Source: Bacteroidia bacterium
GTDB lineage: Bacteria > Bacteroidota > Bacteroidia > J057
Direction: 5' to 3'
NCBI GenBank assembly: GCA_030430575.1
Contig: JAUIKF010000064.1
Span: forward strand, 1 to 42,511
DNA: 42,511 nucleotides
Every line of letters begins with the position of its first letter. Position 1 is the first letter of the stretch. This document shows, one piece after another, positions 33,052 to 41,000 of the stretch. The translations under genes and the position numbers were made by a program. The notes below the pieces were generated by a model, which did not search any database, was not told the DNA's origin, and saw only the letters and a program-made list of their open reading frames with translations.

Positions 33052-35385
33052 CTACTCCACCCGCATCAGCTTGCCTTTCGCCTCTTGCAGGCCATTTTCC
33101 AAATGGTAAAAATACATGCCTGCTGGCAAGGAAAGTGGCAATTCTTGGGATTGGCCGTCTGTCCACTGTTGGTCTAGCACAATGCGCCCTGCGACGTCAT
33201 ACAGACGTAGGCGCACTTGGCCTTCAACTTTTCCATATTGGATGGAAAGACTTGAAGTAAAGGGATTTGGAGCAACCGTCAAGGTTCTGGGAGCAAATAG
33301 GGTGAGCTGAATCACCTGTGAGCGGCTGTAAGCGCCATCAATATCCAGTTGTTGGAGACGATAGTAATTGGCCCCTACTTGAGGATTCTCATCTACAAAT
33401 TCATACACCGTAGGCAGGTCTGCCTTTCCTATAGCACTGACTTCTCCTATTTTATGATAAGATATCCCATCAAATGAGCGCTCTATTTCAAATCTGTCAC
33501 TGTTCACTTCGCTACCGGTAGTCCAATGCAGGACATTACCTTCGGGCCTTATTTCTCCGTCAAATTCTACCAAGTCCACAGGGAAAAGGGCATTTTCCGA
33601 AATCAACAATTTGAAGTCACATTGTGCCCCTGCAAACCCATCAAATACCAGGTAGTACGTTACGTTTGCATGACCTTGGAAGGTGTAGGAATAATCCATT
33701 GTATCTGTGGTATTATTGCAATTATTCCCAAAAATATCAGGTTTAATATTCGCCCGCCCCACACTGGGATCTTCGCAGTCTATATCTGTAAAAAACATCA
33801 TCTGCACCCCTGTACCGCCGTTTACTGCATTGGGATTGGTACGGCAAGATTGGTTAAATACATTGATGGTGTAAAATCGTGTTTGAGGGGCAGTCCATTC
33901 AAACCAGATGGTATTCTCAAAGGAGAAACCGCAAGGAGCAACACCAGGGTCTAGGGAAGTAGAAGCATTGTCATCGGATGCATCGGTCGTTGCGCAATCA
34001 GTTGAATCCTCATGACAATCAGCAAGGGAGTTGGTGGTACTGAAGCCATTTCCATTGGTGATGACAAAGGGACTCACACACTGGTCATTCGTGGGAGTCG
34101 GACCAGTATTCAGCAAATTATATGATACTGTAAGGGAGCCAGCCACACCAGAAGGTTCTATATATAATATATAGTCCCCTGGAGCAGAAAAGCTACTGGC
34201 CTGAGGTGGCAATAAACCCGAAGCGGGGTTAGACGTCCAGTTGGCAACATCCCTAAATGTAAATGATCCAGTAGCACACCCTGAGCTGGCAGCAGCACTT
34301 GATGTATTAATAGCTAATCCACTACAATCAGCCGATAGCATAAACCAATTAAAGTCTGAACTTAAGTGCGACATATCTATCTCTATATCCCCACATTGAG
34401 GTACATTAAATCGGAAGAAAATGCCATTATTGCTACCTCCAGAACTACATTGCTGATCATTGGTGGTATAACTCCCCGAAAAAGTTCCCAGGTTGATCGT
34501 CTGCGGGACTCCATCTAATAAGACCAAGGCATCAGAACAAAGCTGCCCTGTAGGGACCGTTGGGTCTACGACATTGAGTGTTCCTGTCCCTGGGGTCCCT
34601 GCCATTCTGATGTAATACGTCGTTCCGCTCTGTACAAGCATCTGAATGACAGACTCATTCGCACCTGAACAAGTTACTCCGCCAATAGCAGCAGTCCCAC
34701 GGAAGTTGTCACTACAAGCCAATTCACGGCCGCCATTAGCGGGACAATCAGCATATATTTGCAAAGTTGTATTAAAGCCGCTCCCACAAGTAGTGAAGGT
34801 AGCTGTTCCTGTACTAGGAGCTGTATAGGTAGCCCATACATCGGTATCATCAAAAAAGCCGCAAGTGGACACATCATTGCCTGTCGACCCGATGGTGCTA
34901 AAGGCATGTGAGCCTGCCGATAAGGACATCGCATTGGCACAGGTGTCAGTACTGACAGGTCCTGGGCAAGTCGTACAGGTCACAGTAGCCGTCTCACATC
35001 CTGCGGTGAACATGAAGGGGCAGGTATTATTGGCATAAAAAACAATATCATACGTCCCAGATGTCAGTGCGGTAAACGAAATTGTCAAATTGGCAACCCC
35101 TGAGGTGACAAGGTTGGCGGGAACTGCATTGGGGCCTGAATAAATAGAAACAAAAGTCGCAGTAGTAACCGTAATCACATAGGTCTCTCCTGCTTGGACG
35201 CCTGTCAGTTGGGCATAATCTGTCCATACAAAACAACTCGTCAATGTCACAGGGACATTGGAGAGGTTAGGAGCGGCAGCTGAACCAAAAAGGGTGCCTG
35301 AGGTACATTGGGCTTGCAAGGAAGTAGGAGAAAAAAATAGCATGGCTAACGCAATGCTAGCAAGAATCCATTTCATGGTTTTCAT
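33052..35385 (-). CDS. T9SS-exported protein with PPC-like beta domains
   Basis: A 777-residue exported protein. A signal peptide (residues 1-25, ending LQAQ) leads into repeated beta domains rich in Cys, Thr and Gly. Two resemble bacterial pre-peptidase C-terminal (PPC-like) domains: TDTCANAMSLSAGSHAFSTI with ATYTAPSTGTATFTTCGSG, and a later CVSPFVITNGNGFSTTNSL with TIWFEWTAPQTRFYTINVF. An FN3-like module (about 610-700) precedes a T9SS type A tail (VAPNPFTSSLSIQY, GMYFYHLENGLQEAKGKLMRVE). There are two in-frame ATGs at the start and I took the first. The small protein gene 84 bp upstream on the same strand may share the transcript. The role is probably surface adhesion or matrix. Confidence 0.88.
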   Translation of the reverse strand: MKTMKWILASIALAMLFFSPTSLQAQCTSGTLFGSAAAPNLSNVPVTLTSCFVWTDYAQLTGVQAGETYVITVTTATFVSIYSGPNAVPANLVTSGVANLTISFTALTSGTYDIVFYANNTCPFMFTAGCETATVTCTTCPGPVSTDTCANAMSLSAGSHAFSTIGSTGNDVSTCGFFDDTDVWATYTAPSTGTATFTTCGSGFNTTLQIYADCPANGGRELACSDNFRGTAAIGGVTCSGANESVIQMLVQSGTTYYIRMAGTPGTGTLNVVDPTVPTGQLCSDALVLLDGVPQTINLGTFSGSYTTNDQQCSSGGSNNGIFFRFNVPQCGDIEIDMSHLSSDFNWFMLSADCSGLAINTSSAAASSGCATGSFTFRDVANWTSNPASGLLPPQASSFSAPGDYILYIEPSGVAGSLTVSYNLLNTGPTPTNDQCVSPFVITNGNGFSTTNSLADCHEDSTDCATTDASDDNASTSLDPGVAPCGFSFENTIWFEWTAPQTRFYTINVFNQSCRTNPNAVNGGTGVQMMFFTDIDCEDPSVGRANIKPDIFGNNCNNTTDTMDYSYTFQGHANVTYYLVFDGFAGAQCDFKLLISENALFPVDLVEFDGEIRPEGNVLHWTTGSEVNSDRFEIERSFDGISYHKIGEVSAIGKADLPTVYEFVDENPQVGANYYRLQQLDIDGAYSRSQVIQLTLFAPRTLTVAPNPFTSSLSIQYGKVEGQVRLRLYDVAGRIVLDQQWTDGQSQELPLSLPAGMYFYHLENGLQEAKGKLMRVE

Positions 35386-35469
35386 AGCTTACAGGTGTTG
35401 TTATAAGTAATGTTATCTCTTATCGACAAATCATAAACACTCCTTAGGAACAATGAAATTATTCATTAA

Positions 35470-35823
35470 TTATTCCTTAAGTGCTTGGACTCGTTTGAGT
35501 TCTGCTTCGAGTTTCTCAACGCTTTTCTGATCGCCTTTTTCTCGAAACATCTTCATTCTTTCAAGGATTGCCTGGGCGTATGCCTCACTGGTCAAATAAG
35601 CCCTTGTGGCCTCTTCTGCTTCAGTTAATTGAGGGGGAGTAGACTGGGCAGCAGGATCAGGCTCGGTACCAGCGAGCCGGGTTGGGGATTGAGAGACCAC
35701 ATCATTTTTCATGATAATTTGCTGGTTATCAGCAGGTTGGTCTCCCGTATTTTCAGGGACCTGTGCATACATACACATCCCTACCAATAGTAGGTTGGCT
35801 AGGAGCAAAATCGTCTTTTTCAT
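35470..35823 (-). CDS. Small exported protein with charged helical tail
   Basis: A 117-residue protein with a clear signal peptide (KKTILLLANLLLVGMCMYAQ). The mature part starts with a disordered Gln/Pro/Ser-rich linker (about residues 22-65) and ends in a charged helix (LTEAEEATRAYLTSEAY, then EKGDQKSVEKLEAELKRVQAL) likely to form a coiled coil. A Cys occurs inside the hydrophobic core but without a proper lipobox. It is probably periplasmic. No family is recognised. It lies between the MBL-fold enzyme gene (72 bp upstream) and the PPC-like cargo gene (84 bp downstream), all on the minus strand. Confidence 0.75.
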   Translation of the reverse strand: MKKTILLLANLLLVGMCMYAQVPENTGDQPADNQQIIMKNDVVSQSPTRLAGTEPDPAAQSTPPQLTEAEEATRAYLTSEAYAQAILERMKMFREKGDQKSVEKLEAELKRVQALKE

Positions 35824-35895
35824 GTTGTTATTAAAATTGGAGAACTCGTACTTATATAAACGATAGGAAGGGCTTGTACGAGGCGTATGGCAAAA

Positions 35896-36549
35896 TCACG
35901 CATTGAGGTATGATAATATAAACGGATTACTTGCCCTTTCCTTGCCAATTGTGGTAGAAGGGCCATGCCCACTATAAACCCTTACCGCATCTGGCAAAGG
36001 CATCAATTTTTTAGTGATACTTTCCATCAACACTTCATAGGATCCACCAGGAAGATCTGTGCGTCCAATACTCCCATCAAACAACACATCTCCTGATATC
36101 AATTGTTTGCTTTCTCTGTGGTAAAAACTGATATGTCCTGGGGAATGGCCTGGGGTAAAAAATACTTCTAAAGATATATCTCCAAATGTGACCTTATCTC
36201 CTTCATCGACTAACTGGTCAGGCATAGGAGATGGCTCTGCCGATAGTCCCATAAGTGCTCCATACGCAGATACAGCTTCCAATTCTCCTATCACTTTTTG
36301 GTGGGTTATAAACGGGACCTGGAAATGAGATTTCACAAAGGCATTCCCCAGCATATGATCTATGTGCCCATGGGTATTGAGCAAAAACTTAACATTTAAG
36401 TGGTTTTTTTCAACAAAGTCTACGAGGGCCTCTTGCTCCTGAGATGTGTAGCAACCTGGATCCACAATCACTGCCTCTCCCCTACTATCTGACAATATAT
36501 AGGTGTTTTCTTGGTATAAATTAAAAATAAAAGCTTGAACATTTAGCAT
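35896..36549 (-). CDS. MBL-fold metallo-hydrolase, glyoxalase II-like
   Basis: A 217-residue cytoplasmic metallo-beta-lactamase-fold enzyme. The zinc motif THGHIDH is at residues 59-65 (H60, H62, D64, H65). The remaining ligands are H135 in TPGHSPGH, D154 in ISGDVLF and H195 in YSGHGP. Length and motif order match the YcbL-like short glyoxalase II group, which hydrolyses thioesters such as S-lactoylglutathione or related bacterial thiol esters. The exact substrate in this organism is not evident. The ATG at 36547-36549 has a possible Bacteroidota -7 box TAGTTTTG upstream (36571-36578), without a well-spaced -33 box. It may be the first gene of the 36549-33052 transcript. Confidence 0.92.
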   Translation of the reverse strand: MLNVQAFIFNLYQENTYILSDSRGEAVIVDPGCYTSQEQEALVDFVEKNHLNVKFLLNTHGHIDHMLGNAFVKSHFQVPFITHQKVIGELEAVSAYGALMGLSAEPSPMPDQLVDEGDKVTFGDISLEVFFTPGHSPGHISFYHRESKQLISGDVLFDGSIGRTDLPGGSYEVLMESITKKLMPLPDAVRVYSGHGPSTTIGKERASNPFILSYLNA

Positions 36550-36570
36550 ACCTAGTCTTCTTCAGTTTCC

Positions 36571-36578
36571 CAAAACTA
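36571..36578 (-). promoter_or_regulatory. Possible -7 promoter box for the MBL-fold gene
   Basis: Minus-strand TAGTTTTG fits the Bacteroidota TAnnTTTG -7 consensus and lies 21 bp upstream of the ATG. A convincing -33 box at normal spacing is not seen, so the call is weak. Confidence 0.3.
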
Positions 36579-36625
36579 GGGTACATCTGCCAAAATCCCT
36601 AGCAGAGAAGCCATCAATTATAACA

Positions 36626-36652
36626 CAAAAAAGCTCGTGCCATGCACGAGCT
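36626..36652 (-). terminator. Rho-independent terminator
   Basis: A 9-bp perfect stem (AGCTCGTGC at 36632-36640 and its complement at 36644-36652) with a 3-nt loop is followed on the minus strand by six T. It lies 30 bp after the stop codon of the T9SS gene at 36682 and ends that transcript before the MBL-fold gene. Confidence 0.85.
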
Positions 36653-36681
36653 ACAAATGGAACTTCGGAAAAGTGATTTCT

Positions 36682-37785
36682 TTAATCGGCCTTGACAATG
36701 CGATTTAGGTATCGCTTACCATCTGGACTGGTCGTGATGACATAATAAGTCCCCTCGGCATAGTCTGTCAAATCGATTTTTATAGCACTGTTAGGCGCAT
36801 TTTGATCTAAAAACCCATTAAATAGGGTACGTCCCGTAAGGTCACTGATAGAGAATCTATAGTCGGCATCTAAAGGGCCCGTGGCTTTCAAAGTGGTAGA
36901 GGTCCGAGCTGGCACAGGATAAACGACAAACTTATCATTTTCATAGAAGTCAAAGGAGATCTCTATTTCATTGGAATAAACCACGGTACCATCCGTATCG
37001 ACTTGCTTGATCCTAAAGGTATTGACATTCGCCATGCCTGAACGATCGGTGTATTCGTATTTTGTTCGTTCAATGGTATTTCCCACCGCATCCACTTTTG
37101 TGAGTGCTTCATAGGTGCCATTACCACGCTTTTTTTCTACCACATAATGGTCATTGTTCGCCTCAGCAGAAGTCTCCCACTTGAGCAATACATCATGCTC
37201 ATTGGCCTTGACAGCTGTAAAAGTCAATTTCTCTGTAATAGCGATCCCCACATCGTAAACATGTTCCTTATCGGCACCTGCCAGTGCATAGTACTGCTGC
37301 TTGTGCATCAGGCGATAATCTAGCGATAGATTAGGCGCTTGGGTCACATCTTCCATCAATACCTGCACATGGTACAAAGGGACCTGCTTGATAGGCACCA
37401 AAGTATGAGAGGCAGCTGTTGGCGCAAGGTTAAGGAATTTGGCTTGCCAGGTAATCACCAGGCGATTGCCATTGTCTGTGACATTCACTGTCTGGTATTT
37501 GGGTCCTCCGGTGAGTGCTTCCGTTTCTGTCAATAATTGAAGGGGGGTCACTGTCACCTTTTTGTTCAACACTACATCTGCCCCAAAGGCATTGAGGTTG
37601 TAGGTGACATAGACCATCCCGCGTGTGTGATAAGTATCCAATTCATCAGCGCCCATATAGACGTCAAATTCGTATGTGTCGCCTTTGAGTTGCTCATTTT
37701 TCAGCTGAAAATAAACCCCTTGTCCAAAGGCTGCTCCTGTCATGCTTACTAGCAAAAGAATGATTATGTATGTGATTCGATTCAT
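36682..37785 (-). CDS. Secreted protein with FN3-like module and T9SS sorting tail
   Basis: A 367-residue exported protein. A signal peptide (residues 1-21) is followed by a beta-rich N-terminal domain (about 25-180) that begins GVYFQLKNEQLKGDTYEFDV and looks like an Ig/cohesin-type sandwich. An FN3-like module (about 190-285: LLKWETSAEANNDHYVVEKK) precedes the T9SS tail with VYPVPARTSTTLKA in place of the more usual YPNP, then GTYYVITTSPDGKRYLNRIVKAD. The small size and location just after the giant adhesin gene suggest a partner or anchor for that protein (inference). A terminator follows at 36626, and another lies between it and the giant gene. Confidence 0.87.
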   Translation of the reverse strand: MNRITYIIILLLVSMTGAAFGQGVYFQLKNEQLKGDTYEFDVYMGADELDTYHTRGMVYVTYNLNAFGADVVLNKKVTVTPLQLLTETEALTGGPKYQTVNVTDNGNRLVITWQAKFLNLAPTAASHTLVPIKQVPLYHVQVLMEDVTQAPNLSLDYRLMHKQQYYALAGADKEHVYDVGIAITEKLTFTAVKANEHDVLLKWETSAEANNDHYVVEKKRGNGTYEALTKVDAVGNTIERTKYEYTDRSGMANVNTFRIKQVDTDGTVVYSNEIEISFDFYENDKFVVYPVPARTSTTLKATGPLDADYRFSISDLTGRTLFNGFLDQNAPNSAIKIDLTDYAEGTYYVITTSPDGKRYLNRIVKAD

Positions 37786-37820
37786 GATCTTGGTTTTCTG
37801 AATTCAATGGTTTTTGATAG

Positions 37821-37858
37821 TTAAAACCCTCCCATTACCCATAAGGGTATTGGGAGGG
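37821..37858 (-). terminator. Probable terminator after the giant adhesin gene
   Basis: A 14-bp stem with one mismatch (CCCTCCCATTACCC at 37827-37840 against GGGTATTGGGAGGG at 37845-37858), loop ATAA, is followed on the minus strand by TTTTAA. It lies 12 bp past the stop codon of the gene ending at 37871. Confidence 0.75.
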
Positions 37859-37870
37859 ATAGAATCATGG

Positions 37871-38060
37871 TTAAGGGACCTGCGATCCCCGTCCGACATT
37901 TTTCTGCCAGAGTTTGACCCGCTCATCATTCTGGACCTGTCCATCCATGTCGTAGTCAGCCTGGAAGTAGCCACCGCCACCGACCTGGCCTTGCCAGACA
38001 TCGGTATCATCATCATTCTGAACCTGCCCATTGGCATTGGCATCAGCCGCAAACAAGGCC
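37871..38060 (-). other. Dockerin-like double calcium-loop C-terminus
   Basis: The last ~60 codons encode two loops, DANANGQVQNDDDTDVW and DYDMDGQVQNDERVKLW, about 30 residues apart, and end GRGSQVP. The spacing of Asp/Asn residues fits EF-hand-type calcium loops as in dockerins. This replaces the T9SS sorting domain found in the neighbouring exported proteins. Confidence 0.65.
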
Positions 38061-41000
38061 ACCTGCGTAGAGGTCGCAAAAGTTCTTCGGCTACTGATGC
38101 CACCAGCCACTGGTACAAATGGACTTGTGAAGTCTATGATTGTGGTAGAAGAATCCAGGTACATCGGGATCGCAGTCATCACAGCCAAGTGACTTCTGTG
38201 GCCTGCAGCCAACAAGTAGTTGCCCGCAGGCACCTTGTTGAAACTCACCGGTGAGACTCCGTCCAAGTCGACCACCTGGCCATTGCGCAGCAAGAGGGCC
38301 GAACGGGTCGAGACCACAGAAGAATCCGCAGGGTTGCGCAATTCTAAGTAGACCCAATCTACTGGAGCAAAGAGTCCCGTAGTATTGAAGGTTGAGACGT
38401 TCGCCGCTTCATTGCCTCCCCCATTGACATGGCTGTAAGGCGTAAGGGTACCAGATGCCAGTCCCTGGGTCGATGAGCTAAAGTTGCCACTGCCATAAAT
38501 CTGACTATGTGGAATCAGGCCTTGACTTCTCAAGGAATCATGCATCACCAAGCCGCCTACACCAGTAGTATCTCCAGTGCCCACCAGCACCCCTTCGAGC
38601 AACATAAATACGGAAACTTTGGGCGCATTCACTGGCACCACATTGACCGTCACGGTAGCGAAGCTGGAGCTGTCCTGACAACCCACAGGGTTGGTCAAGG
38701 TGTAGGTATATACACCAGGCAGGAAGTACGATGGGTCAAATGTACCCATGCTGCCGTTGTAAGGAGGCGTAGGCCCAGCCCATACCCCACCAGAAAGAGG
38801 TGTACCCAATAACGAGTCGATCAAGTTGATCGGGCCTTGATTCGCTGGGACAAAGATCACATTGCTCAACCCTGGATCTGGCAAGGAATCAACATGGACA
38901 AAGACAGAATCAGTAGCAAAACAGCCCAGACCATCACCGACTGTCAAGTAGTAATAACCACTGTCGGAAAGCACAAGGTTTGCAACAAGGGTATTCTGCT
39001 GAGTCACAGTTCCTGGTAAGCCAGGACCAGTCCAGCTATAACTCGTACCACCTGCTCCTGATAGGAATAAGGTGTCATTTTCACAGATGGAGTTCGAGGT
39101 CAAATTCGCTGAGATCACAGGCGTCGGAGCAGCCTTCACTGTCACGATCACTCTTGTAGCAATGCTGCTTTCACAGCTGCCATCGGTCGCAGTAATGTAT
39201 AGCGTATCCTGACTATTCGCCGGAGTAGTCATTGGGTCGTAAGACGCTACGCCGCCAGCTACCAGATTCGTCAAGCCAGGATCGCTGTAGAAATTGAAGG
39301 TCAAACCTGCAATCGGCGTTGGGGTAATCAAGGTCGACTGGTTATCACACGTATTGATATCCGAGGCCATCGCCTGGGGTAAGTTTCCTACATTCAGGAT
39401 GATCAAGCAAAGATCCTGACAACCAAACTGGTTGACTTGAACACCAAAGACCGTGTCATTGGTACTCGTATAAGCCGTCGGTGATCCAACTATCGGATTG
39501 CTCAATCCGGCATCTAGGAAGTAAGGCCCGGCATTGCCAGAAGTCGTCAAGTCAAAGGTCGCAATACCTGGCGTGCCAGGATTATCACACTGGAACAATG
39601 GCTTATTGACCACATTGCCAAATGGCGTCACACGGATCGTCACCTGACTCACTTGACCACTACAGCCACCAGCAGTAGGTGTCACATCATAGATCACATC
39701 AATCGGCAAGGCCGTATTGTTCACCAGGTTATCCATGATCACCGTACCAGGTCCACTACTTGGGCTGCCAGTGATACCAGCAGGCAAGGTCGTGGTCCAG
39801 CTGAAGCTCGCTCCAGCAAGACCATTCGACAAGGTCAAGGCCAGACTAGAGGTCGTTCCACTACAGATCGTATCTGCCAAGTTCGCAGTAAGGACAGGCT
39901 CTGCCTTCACGGTAAGGATGGCTGTCACGGTATCTCCGACACAGCCTCCGCTTGTGCTACCAGCGATATCGTATTCCACTGTCAAGTCACTGCTAGTAGT
40001 ATTGGTAAAGATGTCCCCTGCCAAGGCATTGGCCGCTTGGCCAGGACCGGTAGTCGCATTACCTACATTCGCTGAAAGCCCAGCAGCTACGCGGATATCG
40101 ACAATGTCAAAGCTTGCAGCAGGTGTGCTGCCCATAGCCGTCGTAATCATCAATCCAGAAGCAGTACCACTACAAGTCATCCCTACAATGCCTGGGTTGA
40201 CCGAAGGCGCAGACTGGATCGTAATGGTAAAGGTTTCATTCGCAGAGACACAACCATTGACAATGGCACGGACAGAAATCGTCGCTACAATATCCGCACC
40301 TGTATTATTGACAGGGGCTGTATAAGCAGGAATATCTCCTAATCCATTGGCTCCCAGACCAATCGCAAGGTTGTTATTGTCCCATGCGAAGAAGGCATTT
40401 GCTGAATCTGCACTAAAGGCTGGAACAGTGATGAGGTCGCCAGGACATACCGTGATATTACTGATAGGATCTACGACTGGAAGCGCATTTACATCTATGG
40501 TCACACTTACCGTATCTCCACAGCTTGGTGGGCGGTTAAATACATTGGTTCCAACAACCCAGTAGGTATGGGTACCTACGCCTGGGAAGATGTTCAGGCT
40601 ATTGTCTGGCGTACCATTGGTAGCAGTTACACTGCCAATTGAGCTGCCACCCAAGGCTGGATCGGTATCATACAACTCATAGAGGTCGGCTGCATTGTTG
40701 TTATCCGTCAGATAGAAGGTGAAGTCAAATGGAGCGCCATCACAGAGACTGTTTGGCTGAGTCATGACCAAATCAGGGGTGTTGCGTACACGGACGCGAA
40801 CCTGGATGGCAGGACTTTCACAACCTGTAACAGGATCTACCTGAGTCACCCAGTAAAGCGTCGTTGAAGTAGCGTTCAAGTTTGGAATTGGAGGTTCTTC
40901 TCCCGTTCCATTGAACAAGCCAGCTGGCGCGTTTCCTACGTCATCATACCAGCGGAGCGTATCCGTAGCAGAATAGGTCGCATTCAAGTCAGCAGTACCA

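Noticed and set aside
37814-38254. A 146-codon plus-strand frame over the end of the adhesin gene
   Set aside because: It crosses the adhesin terminator hairpin and is antisense to the calcium-loop C-terminus, so it is a shadow.
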